From NCBI RefSeq assembly GCF_900168165.1, contig NZ_FUYV01000015.1, positions 62,001 to 126,000 on the forward strand: a stretch of 64,000 nucleotides of DNA, read 5' to 3'. A program made the position numbers and the translations under genes. Below are positions 9,024 through 18,564 of the stretch, one piece after another; the stretch's first letter is position 1; every line of letters begins with the position of its first letter. The stretch comes from Alkalitalea saponilacus (GTDB lineage Bacteria > Bacteroidota > Bacteroidia > Bacteroidales > Marinilabiliaceae). The notes beneath the pieces were generated by a model. It was not told where the DNA came from and made no database searches. It was given only the letters and a program-made list of their open reading frames with translations.

Positions 9024-9343
9024 AATACTAACGTGTTAATCAAATTATTTTACACTGCCAGTTACAAATTTATTTTTGTTCGCATGCTTTTTTGTTAAAA
9101 AATGCTTACAGATCCCTTATGGTGATATTAATGAGATATTAATATTAGAAAGTCACACACTATAACAATCAGGTATTCAGCCAAAAACACACAGACAACC
9201 TTGCTGTTTAGATTTTATCTAAATTAAGTAGTTAAAATGATTAGTATTATGAATAGATGAACTGTTCCGCTTTCAAACAAGGGATGCTGGTTTTATCTTT
9301 TGCCTCAAACTAAGCTCTAAACATATAAATTGATTTGAATTAT
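9024..9343. other. Intergenic gap, no gene seen
   Basis: About 320 AT-rich bases between the regulator stop (9344) and the cytochrome-FGE start (9023). Apart from the candidate promoter at 9065-9072 I see no coding frame, RNA gene or strong terminator. Confidence 0.6.
9065..9072 (-). promoter_or_regulatory. Candidate -7 box for the cytochrome-FGE operon
   Basis: TAAATTTG on the minus strand matches the Bacteroidota -7 consensus TAnnTTTG. It lies 42 bases upstream of the ATG at 9023. No good -33 TTG is seen at the usual spacing. Confidence 0.4.
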
Positions 9344-11950
9344 TTATAGTTGGTCTTTTTTCTCAACAAATGATTCAAATGTATGACAAAATGGTTCCCC
9401 AAAGCTTTTTTCATAATTATCAGAAAACCATTGATAGGTATACTTCGCCTGATTAAAATGACGCTGTTTAATCAGTGCATTAATCTTAAGTTTAAGGGCT
9501 TCCTCACTATACGGATCTCCAATAAACACACGGTCGCAAATCTTAATAATCATGTCATGGTTTCCGGTGAGGAATGGTTGTTGAGCACATTTTAAAAGAG
9601 TATCTACTATTTCTGATGCTGTATGACCTTTGAATTCATCCAGCCACTCTTCTTCCATGTCAATTAGCAGAGCGCCAGTTTCCACAGTTGAAAAGAATTC
9701 GATAAATCCTTCAGGGTTATCAATCAGGGATCGATTGCGCAACATGGCCTGAACCTCAACATAATCGCAAAACAACTGTTCTCTGTTAATATTTATCATC
9801 CAGTTTTCCATCTGGCTATCAATGCGAATACCATCAAGGAACGTCAAAACCTGGCGCAGTTTACTCATATTAACACCCCTGTTGTTGGTCGCATTCTTTC
9901 GGCTTAGTCCATACCATAAAATTTGGTTGATGTCATCAGAAGAGATTCCTCTTCGTGGCTTTTGACTGTATAGCAGAAGTAGCACAAGTAATTGCCTTAT
10001 TTTTGGTGTGAATTGCAAGGAGATATCGTTGCCTTCACGATCTATTACCTGAAATTCACCAAATAAACATATTGAATTTGGTCTGGATTTCTCCAATGCA
10101 GGCATATTGATAACCGGAACATCCTGCGCTTCACCATTCAGAGATGTTTTTTGACGATTCCTTCGCGTATAGAGTAGAATAATTAGATAAACCACCAGTA
10201 AAATTCCTGCAGCAAGGAAAACAATCAGATTCCAGTTTGTTTTTTTAGATTGGTAAAGAGGAACCACATCCTGATAGAGCTTCCATATCTCCTCGTTACC
10301 TAGCGGTCTGTCCCAGATTGCCAAATCGTCGATATAACCATTCATGTAATTATACATTTGTATGGCACGGCCAATATTTACCGTTCCGCGCCCCATAAAG
10401 GAGGGGTGCTTTTGAGATATTCCATCAGGTCGTCCATTAACAAAAATGGCTTGTTCTCCAGTTCGTTTCGTGTATCTCCAAACAACATGCACCCATTCAT
10501 TGGGTCGTATTTCGCTGTTCCCTGTGATGTCATTTGCAAAAAAGCCAAAATAGGGTCGCGCATTTCGGAGTTGAAGATGAAGTCCCTGGCGGTAAGTCGC
10601 CTCTTCAGTTCCAAGTATTGTGATATCCCTTCTCTCCTCTTGCAATGGAGATATCCTTAACCATGCACTAACGGTGAAATCATTGTTGTGCAACCCCAAA
10701 GTTTCGGCATCGGGTAGTTCTATAAAGGTGTCATCGGTTAAATATGCAACAGAACCTCGTATGGGATCTTCCGCAAAACGAACACCGTGATTTTTACCAT
10801 GATTTCTATTTGCCGAGGCGTCACGTGTGCTGTTCTCAAAAGGGAAATATGCCTTTAACCGATGATGCAGGTCAAGCGGACTGGCTAAAAAGTTTTGTGT
10901 TATATCTTCCCGCACATTGCTCAGATTTACTCTCTCAGGAGTAAAGCTGTAACCGGGCCTAAATGGTTGTAAAAAAACATCCTCACCGGCAAGAAATGGA
11001 AAGGAGTAGTGACCGCTGGTAAGCGCCTGAGTTGAACCTTCCCAACTGACATCCGTGAGTGGCTGGAGGTTGTAGGTTATATTTCCGCTTATGGTGTTAT
11101 GTGAATTTAAATTTTCAATAACGCCCAAAATGACATAATGATACCTGTTACGAACAATAAAATTAGGCCTTTTGCCGGTTTTCTTCCATAAATTTATTAA
11201 ATGGGAAATGAGAAAAGGATTCTCGTTAATGTTCATCATAAGAAAGGGGATCTCAATTCCTGTTGTATCCCGGGGAAGATTGTAGCCGGTGAAAAACATG
11301 AATGGATTACTGGGTCTTCCCCTTGCAAAACTACCATGAAACTCAGGCTCCAAAACGGTAGAAAAATTAGGCTCAACAGCGTAGTCCCATAGATGATAAA
11401 ATCCGGGAGGCGTATCTTGATTCCGTTGAAGGGTAAAACAGACCAACTGATGCCCCCTCTCTGCCATTATTTTGGTTGAAGGCCATAAATCATCAGTCTC
11501 TGATACAAATATTTTATTGTATAGATGATGTGATTTTAAAGCTGTTTCGAGATAGAAAAACGGAAAATTATAATCAATAAAAAGAGTTAGAACTTCACCG
11601 GGGTTCTGATTTAAAAAGATGCTTATTTCATCAAGAAAATATGAAAAAGGTTCCTCATTCTTCTGAGGAGTTATCATTCGGATGATGGCCGAATCGGCAT
11701 CTACTTCAAGGCGGATTTGAAAACCTCTCACATTTGCCTGAAGCAATTCCCTGATGGTCATTGTTTCAGGCTCCAGATGGTTGTTTAAATCAGAATAATT
11801 TGAAACAAGAAAAAACTGATCAACAAAAGCGTTTGAGGCAGCACGTCGTCTTTGTGCATCGGAATGATGCACAAAGAGGAACAGAAAGAAGATCATGAGC
11901 ACAAATTGCAACGATGAATGCCCAACACTATTGATTTTACAGTAATTCAT
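9344..11950 (-). CDS. Transmembrane one-component regulator: PLC-like + LamG outside, SARP/BTAD-like DNA-binding domain inside
   Basis: 868 residues. Signal-like helix at 14-32. Residues about 40-280 resemble the phospholipase C X-domain fold (TIRELLQANVRGFQIRLEVD; FSYFLDEISIFLNQNPGEVLTLFIDY), but the two catalytic histidine motifs are missing. Residues about 364-560 are a LamG/concanavalin-like domain (AYFPFENSTRDASANRNHGKN; NGYIDDLAIWDRPL). One TM helix at 573-594 (WNLIVFLAAGILLVVYLIILLY) is followed by RRNRQK. The cytoplasmic part has a SARP-type winged helix at 625-725 (ICLFGEFQVIDREGN; FTPKIRQLLVLLLLY; MSKLRQVLTFL) and a helical BTAD-like region to the end. This predicts a membrane-tethered transcription factor sensing a glycan or lipid ligand with a dead enzyme. 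It follows nagB by 56 bases and may share its transcript. Target genes are unknown. Confidence 0.72.
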   Translation of the reverse strand: MNYCKINSVGHSSLQFVLMIFFLFLFVHHSDAQRRRAASNAFVDQFFLVSNYSDLNNHLEPETMTIRELLQANVRGFQIRLEVDADSAIIRMITPQKNEEPFSYFLDEISIFLNQNPGEVLTLFIDYNFPFFYLETALKSHHLYNKIFVSETDDLWPSTKIMAERGHQLVCFTLQRNQDTPPGFYHLWDYAVEPNFSTVLEPEFHGSFARGRPSNPFMFFTGYNLPRDTTGIEIPFLMMNINENPFLISHLINLWKKTGKRPNFIVRNRYHYVILGVIENLNSHNTISGNITYNLQPLTDVSWEGSTQALTSGHYSFPFLAGEDVFLQPFRPGYSFTPERVNLSNVREDITQNFLASPLDLHHRLKAYFPFENSTRDASANRNHGKNHGVRFAEDPIRGSVAYLTDDTFIELPDAETLGLHNNDFTVSAWLRISPLQEERRDITILGTEEATYRQGLHLQLRNARPYFGFFANDITGNSEIRPNEWVHVVWRYTKRTGEQAIFVNGRPDGISQKHPSFMGRGTVNIGRAIQMYNYMNGYIDDLAIWDRPLGNEEIWKLYQDVVPLYQSKKTNWNLIVFLAAGILLVVYLIILLYTRRNRQKTSLNGEAQDVPVINMPALEKSRPNSICLFGEFQVIDREGNDISLQFTPKIRQLLVLLLLYSQKPRRGISSDDINQILWYGLSRKNATNNRGVNMSKLRQVLTFLDGIRIDSQMENWMININREQLFCDYVEVQAMLRNRSLIDNPEGFIEFFSTVETGALLIDMEEEWLDEFKGHTASEIVDTLLKCAQQPFLTGNHDMIIKICDRVFIGDPYSEEALKLKINALIKQRHFNQAKYTYQWFSDNYEKSFGEPFCHTFESFVEKKDQL

Positions 11951-12006
11951 ACCCTGAATGTAGTGATTCGTGCTTTATTTTCCAACCCCACTAAAAAGAA
12001 AACAAA

Positions 12007-12798
12007 TTACGTTGTTAAGCTTTCCTTTTCAATGTCTTTAAAATATTTATAAGTCCCAACCCGCAATTCGCTGGTTGCATCTTCGTCACACACAATGATC
12101 CCTTTCGGATGAAGTTGCAATGCACTAATGGTCCACATATGATTTACCCCCTCCTCAACCGCATGTCGTAAGGCTCTGGCTTTATTATGTCCATTTACAA
12201 TAATCACAACTTCCCTGGCATCCATAACTGTTCCCACGCCAACGGTGATAGCTGTTTTTGGAACTTTGGACAAGTTGTTCCCAAAAAATCTGGAGTTCGC
12301 AATGATGGTATCTTGTGTTAGAGTTTTCACACGCGTGCGCGAATGCAAGGATGATCCGGGTTCATTAAAAGCAATGTGTCCATCAGGCCCGATTCCTCCC
12401 AAAAAAAGATCGATGCCGCCTGCCTCTTTAATGCGCTCCTCATAATTCGAGCACTCTGCATCGATATCTTGTGCTGAGCCGTTTGGAATATTTACATTCT
12501 CAGGGTTTACATCAATATGTTTAAAGAAATTGTCCCACATAAAAGAATGATAACTCTGGGAATTTTCTTTTGGAATACCTATATACTCATCCATATTAAA
12601 TGTAATCACATTTTTAAATGAGACCTCTCCATTTCGGCACATTTCAATCAGAGCCTTATAAGTACCCAAAGGTGAAGATCCTGTTGGTAACCCTAACACA
12701 AATGGGCGTTTGCTTTGATGTTCTTTAATTTTTGAAGCAATATATCTGGCAGTCCAGATTGAAGCTGCCTCATAATCTGAATGAATCAATAATCGCAT
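12007..12798 (-). CDS. nagB: Glucosamine-6-phosphate deaminase
   Basis: 263 residues, the usual length. It converts glucosamine-6-phosphate to fructose-6-phosphate and ammonia in amino-sugar catabolism in the cytoplasm. The phosphate loop is [14 protein letters not shown]; the catalytic Asp is in NMDEY (D70), and [16 protein letters not shown] supplies D139, H141 and E146, equivalent to E. coli D141, H143 and E148. No nagA or transporter is adjacent; the next gene downstream on the same strand is the transmembrane regulator. A palindrome at 12890-12916, about 95 bases upstream, could be an operator. Confidence 0.95.
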   Translation of the reverse strand: MRLLIHSDYEAASIWTARYIASKIKEHQSKRPFVLGLPTGSSPLGTYKALIEMCRNGEVSFKNVITFNMDEYIGIPKENSQSYHSFMWDNFFKHIDVNPENVNIPNGSAQDIDAECSNYEERIKEAGGIDLFLGGIGPDGHIAFNEPGSSLHSRTRVKTLTQDTIIANSRFFGNNLSKVPKTAITVGVGTVMDAREVVIIVNGHNKARALRHAVEEGVNHMWTISALQLHPKGIIVCDEDATSELRVGTYKYFKDIEKESLTT

Positions 12799-12889
12799 AG
12801 TTTACCTGGTTTTTAAAAAATTGAATAAATATACTTAAACAATTTATTTTAACAATCAATTTTTCGAATGCGATTAGGTAGAAACAGCA

Positions 12890-12916
12890 CTAAAATTTGC
12901 CTCCGGTAAATTTTAG
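12890..12916. promoter_or_regulatory. Palindrome upstream of nagB, possible operator
   Basis: CTAAAATTTGCC and GGTAAATTTTAG are 12-base arms separated by TCC, with one imperfect position. It lies 92-118 bases before the nagB ATG. There is no T-tract, so a regulator site is likelier than a terminator; this is inference. Confidence 0.4.
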
Positions 12917-12970
12917 CAATTTGGAGCAATTAACATGAATGTGATTTATATTGACCTTAAACAAAATCAT

Positions 12971-13018
12971 GTCAAACAAAAAGGGCAAAAGCATTCTTGT
13001 AAAAATGCTTGTGCCCTT
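12971..13018 (-). terminator. Intrinsic terminator of the DUF4270 gene
   Basis: AAGGGCAAAAGCATT (12981-12995) pairs with AATGCTTGTGCCCTT (13004-13018) with one mismatch; on the minus strand the stem is followed by TTTGTTTG. It lies about 70 bases after the stop at 13090. Confidence 0.7.
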
Positions 13019-13089
13019 TAAACTTTTCGTTACTTAATGACTGTCCCTATAGCAATGCTCTTGTTTAGCAGATCAATAACCAATAACGG

Positions 13090-14520
13090 TTATTTATATT
13101 TTATATATCGAACTTTCATTTGCGGTGCAAACTCATCATGCTGATTGAATAGAACCGTTCTTCTGAAATTGAATTGTGGAGATGGGATTGTGAGAAATAA
13201 TGACTCCAATTCTGCATCGCCTCTTGCCACATCCATAAAGAAATCAGGATGCATTCTGAACCTGAAATGATTCTGGGTGCTGTTATAATCTGACACACTC
13301 CTGGTAAAAGCCTCTACGGTTTGCCCTCGTTTATCTGTAAATAATAAAGGGACAAACCTTCCATTGGCATCTTTCGCAACCAATGAAACAAGTTGATTCA
13401 TGGGCATATACAAATTATCCCAACCATTCATCAGCGCAGTATCGGGATAAAAGAAGAAATCCACACCACTGATGCTGTAATTGACATCTCTCATTGAACT
13501 AACAGAAAGAGAGTCGCTCCATTGCTTGATGATATCTGAAAACGAAACTTCGGGATATAATCCGGCCATTCCTTGCAGATACAAATGATCTGTTCCTATA
13601 TCATTCTTTATTACATCCTCATTATAATCATGCTGATACCTGTTGAAAAATCTTGTCTCCGTTGTAATCGGAAAAATATAGTTTTTCCTGTCGATCTGAA
13701 GTATTTCATCGTTATTCTCTGCATCATATATGATATGCCTGTACAACATTTCAAGATTTGTTTTCTCGTTCCAGATGTCAAATTTCATGAGGGAACCAAT
13801 GGCCTCCGGGTTATCTGGCTGCTTTACTGTGACATATAACCCATTTAACACCTCTTTGAAAGCATCTCGGTTCTCCATCTCAGCAGCAGTCAAATTAATC
13901 AATCGGTTAGCCAGCTCATCGCTCAACCTGATACTGATCTGATGTACGTAATTTTGTTGCTGCCAAACAGAGTCAGAAACATTACCTTTAATTGTAAACG
14001 TAGCTTCTCCAATCGGATCGGGATAGATAATACTTTCAATATCCTCATCGTTATAATAGACTTGCAAAGGCGCCGGTAAAAGGGTTTCACTCAATTCATA
14101 CACCTGTATTGTGAATGGCTCATTCACATTTCCATACCAGTTTTGATATCTGTAGGCAATATTTAAAACAACAGAATCGACAAAAACATCTCCAACCAGC
14201 ATATAAAAACTGTCCATTTGAGTCGAATAAGTAACCTCAGTCACTACATCAGCCCTTGTGACTCCCAGAACAGGATCGTTAAAATAACCTAATATTCCGG
14301 CTGCATTGGCAAAACTTGACTGCCCATCTGTTCTGATTCTTTCAGGCTGAATATTTTTCCCACTAAAACTTTGGGCAACTGTCCCGGCATTCAATAAGTC
14401 AGACTCGGGTAAAGTTTCAACACCAATTGTCAGGGGATCATTGTCACAACTTAACAAAAGTCCGGAAAGTAAAACCGCTGCTGTAAAAAAAAGTGATGCT
14501 TTCGTTTTAAATAAATGCAT
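13090..14520 (-). CDS. DUF4270 family lipoprotein
   Basis: 476 residues with a lipoprotein signal ending LLLSCDND. The mature start (DPLTIGVETLPESDLLN) and the later ADVVTEVTYS region are typical of DUF4270, a Bacteroidota-only family of surface or periplasmic lipoproteins of unknown function. It lies 91 bases after the GT5 glycogen synthase stop, in the same orientation, with panC-panD divergent beyond; this neighbourhood is conserved in Bacteroidia. A strong hairpin terminator follows. Function is unknown; a link to cell-surface polymer or glycogen metabolism rests on neighbourhood only. Confidence 0.8.
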   Translation of the reverse strand: MHLFKTKASLFFTAAVLLSGLLLSCDNDPLTIGVETLPESDLLNAGTVAQSFSGKNIQPERIRTDGQSSFANAAGILGYFNDPVLGVTRADVVTEVTYSTQMDSFYMLVGDVFVDSVVLNIAYRYQNWYGNVNEPFTIQVYELSETLLPAPLQVYYNDEDIESIIYPDPIGEATFTIKGNVSDSVWQQQNYVHQISIRLSDELANRLINLTAAEMENRDAFKEVLNGLYVTVKQPDNPEAIGSLMKFDIWNEKTNLEMLYRHIIYDAENNDEILQIDRKNYIFPITTETRFFNRYQHDYNEDVIKNDIGTDHLYLQGMAGLYPEVSFSDIIKQWSDSLSVSSMRDVNYSISGVDFFFYPDTALMNGWDNLYMPMNQLVSLVAKDANGRFVPLLFTDKRGQTVEAFTRSVSDYNSTQNHFRFRMHPDFFMDVARGDAELESLFLTIPSPQFNFRRTVLFNQHDEFAPQMKVRYIKYK

Positions 14521-14611
14521 ATTGCAATATTGATTGAATGATTGATTTCTTAATATTTATGGCATGACTCGCTGCAAAAACCCTGCCGCCTTTTAATTTT
14601 CCCATCTGGTA

Positions 14612-15412
14612 TTACAACGATTCATAAAACTCGTTATAAGCATCAATGTATTCATCCTCGTTTTTGTAGTCAAGGAAAGGTTTTCCTGAATCCTGCGAAT
14701 ATTTCTTAACCTCATCATTAATGGTTGGACTTCCTTGAATAACGGCATCAGACATGTTTATTGCCAATTTGGTTAGGCTTACCCATGTTGGATCTTCAAG
14801 AATTTTTATTTCCTTCTCACTTACACCCAATGCCTTTATTTTTTGTATTACTTTCGGATCAAGTGGGTTCTGAAACTCGTCATCGTATATGGTATATACG
14901 ACCTTTGCATTGGCGAAAAATGGATCATCGTTCATGATTTTTTTAATCAGCAATGGAGCCAAAGCTGTAAACCATCCCTGACAATGAACCACATCCGGAG
15001 CCCATCGCAGTTTTTTTGTGGTTTCTAAAACACCTCTTGCAAAGAAAATGGCACGCTCATCATTATCCGGGAATTCTGTTCCATCATCATCGGCAACAGT
15101 CGCTTTCCTTGAAAAATAATCCTCGTTGTCAATAAAATAAACCTGCATACGAGCAGCCTGGATAGAAGCCACTTTAATGATTAACGGGTGATCGGTATCA
15201 TTAATGATTAAATTCATCCCTGATAAACGAATGACTTCGTGCAACTGATTACGACGTTCGTTTATGGTTCCAAACCTCGGCATAAAAGTTCTGATTTCCC
15301 TGCCACGTTCCTGAATTCCCTGGGGTAAGTTCCGGGCAATTACCGACATTTCACTTTCGGGAAGATAAGGTGTTATTTCCTGAGAGATAAACAAGACTTT
15401 GGTATTTTCCAT
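14612..15412 (-). CDS. Short GT5 glycogen/starch synthase-type protein
   Basis: 266 residues from the ATG at 15412; this start gives MENTKVLFISQEITPYLPES, the typical first strand and GT5 donor-side opening, whereas the longer frame adds 27 unconvincing residues. Only the N-terminal starch-synthase catalytic domain is present (DVVHCQGWFTALAPLLIKK; KVVYTIYDDEFQNPL); the C-terminal GT-B half carrying the ADP-glucose site is absent. This truncated form is normal for a Bacteroidota family annotated as glycogen synthase, so it is not a broken gene. Whether it makes glycogen alone is doubtful. A good promoter -7 box lies at 15678-15685, implying a leader of roughly 260 bases. DUF4270 follows on the same strand. 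Confidence 0.8.
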   Translation of the reverse strand: MENTKVLFISQEITPYLPESEMSVIARNLPQGIQERGREIRTFMPRFGTINERRNQLHEVIRLSGMNLIINDTDHPLIIKVASIQAARMQVYFIDNEDYFSRKATVADDDGTEFPDNDERAIFFARGVLETTKKLRWAPDVVHCQGWFTALAPLLIKKIMNDDPFFANAKVVYTIYDDEFQNPLDPKVIQKIKALGVSEKEIKILEDPTWVSLTKLAINMSDAVIQGSPTINDEVKKYSQDSGKPFLDYKNEDEYIDAYNEFYESL

Positions 15413-15677
15413 TTTTCTTGAAAAATTTGAAATTAATTTACAACCAAGCGATGATATACGCTTGGCTGAAATGTACGTGAGCCTATTGCTCACAAAATTG
15501 AATATATTCTTAGCTCATTCAAATCACATCCTGCCAAAGGCTTAATATGTATAAAGATGAATATGAAGAGTAGTTTATTTTGATATATCCTGATTGCTTT
15601 AGTGTGATACATTTCCTGACATTGCAAATCAGGACTTGTAAACGCCATGCAAAATTACAAAAAATATGGTTCTAAAG

Positions 15678-15685
15678 CAAAGTTA
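15678..15685 (-). promoter_or_regulatory. -7 box for the GT5-DUF4270 genes
   Basis: Minus-strand TAACTTTG matches TAnnTTTG exactly and is followed by C, with a TTG about 16 bases upstream (15702-15704). The start codon is 266 bases away, so the leader is long. Confidence 0.5.
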
Positions 15686-15845
15686 CTTAACAGTCAAAAA
15701 CCAAGAAGCATGGGATAATGATCGTAAACATCATAACTTCTTAACAAGGAACCCGTAATAAATTAAAAACATTGACACAATTTGCATTTAACGTGTCAAT
15801 AAGTTTTTTTATGAAATTCTTTTTTATTGTTTGATTTTATTTCCT

Positions 15846-15853
15846 TTAATTTG
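15846..15853 (+). promoter_or_regulatory. Candidate -7 box for panC-panD
   Basis: TTAATTTG differs from TAnnTTTG at one base and lies 22 bases before the panC ATG. TTGTTTG upstream could act as the -33 element. Confidence 0.35.
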
Positions 15854-15875
15854 CCGCGTTTTTTATTTTTAAACA

Positions 15876-16733
15876 ATGATGGAAATTGTTGAATCGTCGG
15901 AGCAGCTGTCCGGAATTATTAACAATGTGAAAGCTCAGGGTAAAACTGTAGGCTTTGTGCCAACTATGGGAGCCTTGCATCAGGGACACATATCGTTGGT
16001 GAATAAAGCCGCTGAAACTTGCGACTTTGTATTGGTGAGCGTATTTGTTAATCCAACGCAGTTCAATAATCCGGATGATTTGGAACGCTATCCGCGTGAT
16101 TTGGCAAAGGATTTGCACTTACTTAAAGATACTGGTTGTGAACTTGTTTTCGCACCAACTGTTAAAGAGATATATCCCAAACCCGATACCAGGATTTTTG
16201 ATTTTGGGAATCTTGATAAAGTCATGGAAGGGGAACATCGACCCGGCCATTTTAACGGAGTGGCCCAGGTTGTAAGCCGATTGTTTGATATTACGCAACC
16301 GGATTATGCATTTTTTGGAGAAAAAGATTTTCAACAACTGGCGGTAATAAGAGCAATGGTTCGTCAGGAGAATTTTGATGTAAAAATTGTGCCATGCCCC
16401 ACCATCCGTGAGGAAGACGGACTTGCAATGAGCTCAAGAAACCTGCTGTTAACCCCGCAACAACGAAAAAAAGCACCAATTATAGCACGTACATTGTTTG
16501 AATCTTGTAATTTTGTCAACGCAAAGAGTATTGACAAAACCATAGAATATGTCATAAATTCCATTAACAGAGAAGAAGAGCTGAAGGTGGAATATTTCGA
16601 AATAGCCGATGCAGATACGCTGCTACCCATAAAAAACTGGAAGGAGAGTGAACACATCGTTGGATGCATTGCAGTTTTTGCCGGTGAAATACGATTGATT
16701 GATAATGTGATTTACAAAAAAGGTATATCATGA
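15876..16733 (+). CDS. panC: Pantothenate synthetase (pantoate--beta-alanine ligase)
   Basis: 285 residues, standard length. It joins pantoate and beta-alanine with ATP in coenzyme A synthesis. Visible motifs are [16 protein letters not shown] (the HxGH nucleotide-binding signature), [20 protein letters not shown], the pantoate-binding [14 protein letters not shown]-type stretch (here [14 protein letters not shown]) and GLAMSSRN at the flexible ATP loop. The gene overlaps panD by four bases (ATGA), so the pair is translationally coupled and supplies both ligase and beta-alanine. The ATG at 15876 is preferred over one codon earlier or later because it follows the AT-rich leader directly and keeps full homology. 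Confidence 0.96.
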   Translation: MMEIVESSEQLSGIINNVKAQGKTVGFVPTMGALHQGHISLVNKAAETCDFVLVSVFVNPTQFNNPDDLERYPRDLAKDLHLLKDTGCELVFAPTVKEIYPKPDTRIFDFGNLDKVMEGEHRPGHFNGVAQVVSRLFDITQPDYAFFGEKDFQQLAVIRAMVRQENFDVKIVPCPTIREEDGLAMSSRNLLLTPQQRKKAPIIARTLFESCNFVNAKSIDKTIEYVINSINREEELKVEYFEIADADTLLPIKNWKESEHIVGCIAVFAGEIRLIDNVIYKKGIS

Positions 16734-17080
16734 ACATTCATGTTGTGAAGTCGAAGTTACACAACGTAACGGTTACAGAAGCCAACCTGAACTATGTGGG
16801 AAGCATCACCATTGACGAAGAGTTAATGGAAGCGGCCAATATAATGGAGAACGAGAAAGTTCAGGTGGTTAACAACAACAACGGAGAGCGAATTGAAACC
16901 TATGTTATTACTGGTGAAAGAGGCTCCGGTGTTATTTGTCTGAATGGCGCAGCTGCCCGAAAAGTAGCCGTTGGTGATGTGGTTATCATCATCACTTACG
17001 CCATCATGTCCCAGGAAGAGGCAAAAAGTTTTAAACCGATTTTTATTTTTCCGGATACCGAAACAAACAAGTTGGTATAG
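16730..17080 (+). CDS. panD: Aspartate 1-decarboxylase
   Basis: 116 residues, a pyruvoyl enzyme making beta-alanine from aspartate for the adjacent PanC. The self-cleavage site is G24-S25 in [14 protein letters not shown]; Ser25 becomes the pyruvoyl group. [31 protein letters not shown] and the DVVIIITYA strand are typical. It starts within the panC stop codon. A strong hairpin terminator closes the operon 26 bases after the stop. Confidence 0.96.
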   Translation: MNIHVVKSKLHNVTVTEANLNYVGSITIDEELMEAANIMENEKVQVVNNNNGERIETYVITGERGSGVICLNGAAARKVAVGDVVIIITYAIMSQEEAKSFKPIFIFPDTETNKLV

Positions 17081-17105
17081 GAAATTTAAAATCATAAACC
17101 GAAAC

Positions 17106-17142
17106 AAAACCAGACTTTGTGATTACAAAGTCTGGTTTTTTC
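17106..17142 (+). terminator. Intrinsic terminator of panC-panD
   Basis: AAAACCAGACTTTGT (17106-17120) and ACAAAGTCTGGTTTT (17125-17139) form a perfect 15-base stem with a GATT loop, running into TTT-C on the plus strand. Confidence 0.9.
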
Positions 17143-17188
17143 TTATCCATTTTCCCATTTTTGTATTCTCAGCAGTTAATTTCGAAAT

Positions 17189-18562
17189 ATGGCCAAAACC
17201 AAATCAGTTTTTGTTTGCCAGAATTGTGGCAGCGAATCACCCAAGTGGATTGGGAAATGCTATTCGTGTGGCGAATGGAACACTTTCGTGGAAGAGAAAG
17301 TGATGACTGGCAAACCCAAAGGGGAATCGGCTGTTTTCGTTTCCGAAAACAGCATGAGACAAAAACCTCAGCCGGTAAATTCGGTAAACGTAGAACAACT
17401 TCCCCGCATCAATACAAATATTGATGAGTTTAACCGTGTGCTGGGAGGTGGCATGGTTCCGGGCTCCATTGTTCTCCTGGGAGGCGAGCCGGGAATTGGA
17501 AAATCCACCTTGGTGCTTCAAATGGCTTTAAAGCTCACAAGTCAAAAAATACTTTATGTTTCGGGTGAAGAGAGTCCCCAACAGATAAAACTCCGTGCCG
17601 ACCGTCTTGCCCCGGGTGAGGGTGAGCATTGCCTGGTGGTAAACGAAACGGCACTGGAAAGAATCGTAAACCACATTGATAACACTGCACCCGAGTTGGT
17701 GATTATTGATTCGGTACAAACCATGGAACGCGAAGATATAGAATCTGCCCCGGGGAGTGTTTCGCAAATTCGGGAATGTACCGCGACCATACTGCGTATT
17801 GCCAAGGAACGTTCATTGCCTGTTCTATTAATTGGGCACATTAACAAAGAGGGCAGTCTGGCCGGGCCAAAAGTACTGGAACACATGGTGGATGTAGTTC
17901 TTCAGTTTGAAGGTGATCGCCATTATATGTATCGGATTCTTCGCTCCATAAAAAACCGGTTTGGTTCTACTTCCGAAATCGGGATTTTTGAAATGCTTTC
18001 AAACGGTCTTCGGGAGGTTTCCAACCCCAGCGAATTGCTTCTTTCTCACCAAAACGAAGAGATGAGTGGCATTTCCATTGCCGCTGCCATTGAAGGAATG
18101 CGACCATTTCTGATTGAAGTGCAGGCACTGGCCAGCACGGCAGCCTACGGCACACCTCAACGCTCATCCACAGGATTCGATTTGCGAAGACTTAACATGT
18201 TACTGGCCGTTTTGGAAAAACGAGCCGGTTTCAAACTGGCCGCAAAAGATGTCTTTCTCAACATTGCAGGAGGACTCAAAGTGAGTGATCCGGCCATTGA
18301 TTTGGCTGTGGTGAGTGCAGTTTTGTCATCCAATACCGATCTGGCCATTCCAAAAACCATCTGCTTAACCGGTGAAGTAGGGTTGTCAGGCGAAATTCGT
18401 CCGGTAACAAGAATCGAGCAACGCATCAGCGAAGCAGAAAAGCTGGGGTTTAAAACCATTGTAGTACCCCGGTACAACAAAGGCATTGACTTTTCAAAAT
18501 TTAACATTAATGTATTCCAGGCAGGGAAAATCGAAGAGGCTTTCAGGCAACTGTTTTCATGA
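17189..18562 (+). CDS. radA: DNA repair protein RadA
   Basis: 457 residues. N-terminal C4 zinc finger (CQNCGSESPKWIGKCYSCG, residues 10-28), RecA-like ATPase with Walker A GGEPGIGKST (98-107) and the RadA-specific KNRFGST motif, and a C-terminal Lon-like domain (LNIAGGLKVSDPAIDLAVVSAVLSS). RadA is a branch-migration helicase that helps RecA in recombinational repair. It is transcribed alone after the panCD terminator and ends two bases from the convergent PBP gene. Confidence 0.96.
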   Translation: MAKTKSVFVCQNCGSESPKWIGKCYSCGEWNTFVEEKVMTGKPKGESAVFVSENSMRQKPQPVNSVNVEQLPRINTNIDEFNRVLGGGMVPGSIVLLGGEPGIGKSTLVLQMALKLTSQKILYVSGEESPQQIKLRADRLAPGEGEHCLVVNETALERIVNHIDNTAPELVIIDSVQTMEREDIESAPGSVSQIRECTATILRIAKERSLPVLLIGHINKEGSLAGPKVLEHMVDVVLQFEGDRHYMYRILRSIKNRFGSTSEIGIFEMLSNGLREVSNPSELLLSHQNEEMSGISIAAAIEGMRPFLIEVQALASTAAYGTPQRSSTGFDLRRLNMLLAVLEKRAGFKLAAKDVFLNIAGGLKVSDPAIDLAVVSAVLSSNTDLAIPKTICLTGEVGLSGEIRPVTRIEQRISEAEKLGFKTIVVPRYNKGIDFSKFNINVFQAGKIEEAFRQLFS

Positions 18563-18564
18563 CA

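Larger units (their letters stand above)
15413..15875. other. Divergent intergenic region between GT5 and panC
   Basis: 463 bases without a convincing gene. It holds a perfect minus-strand -7 box (15678-15685) and a weaker plus-strand one (15846-15853). A small TCCTGA/TCAGGA inverted repeat lies near 15614-15633. The long GT5 leader could hold a control element, but I recognise no riboswitch. Confidence 0.5.

Noticed and set aside
14612-15412. Truncated, broken glycogen synthase
   Set aside because: The single-domain form of about 266 residues is the normal length of this Bacteroidota family, and the frame is intact.
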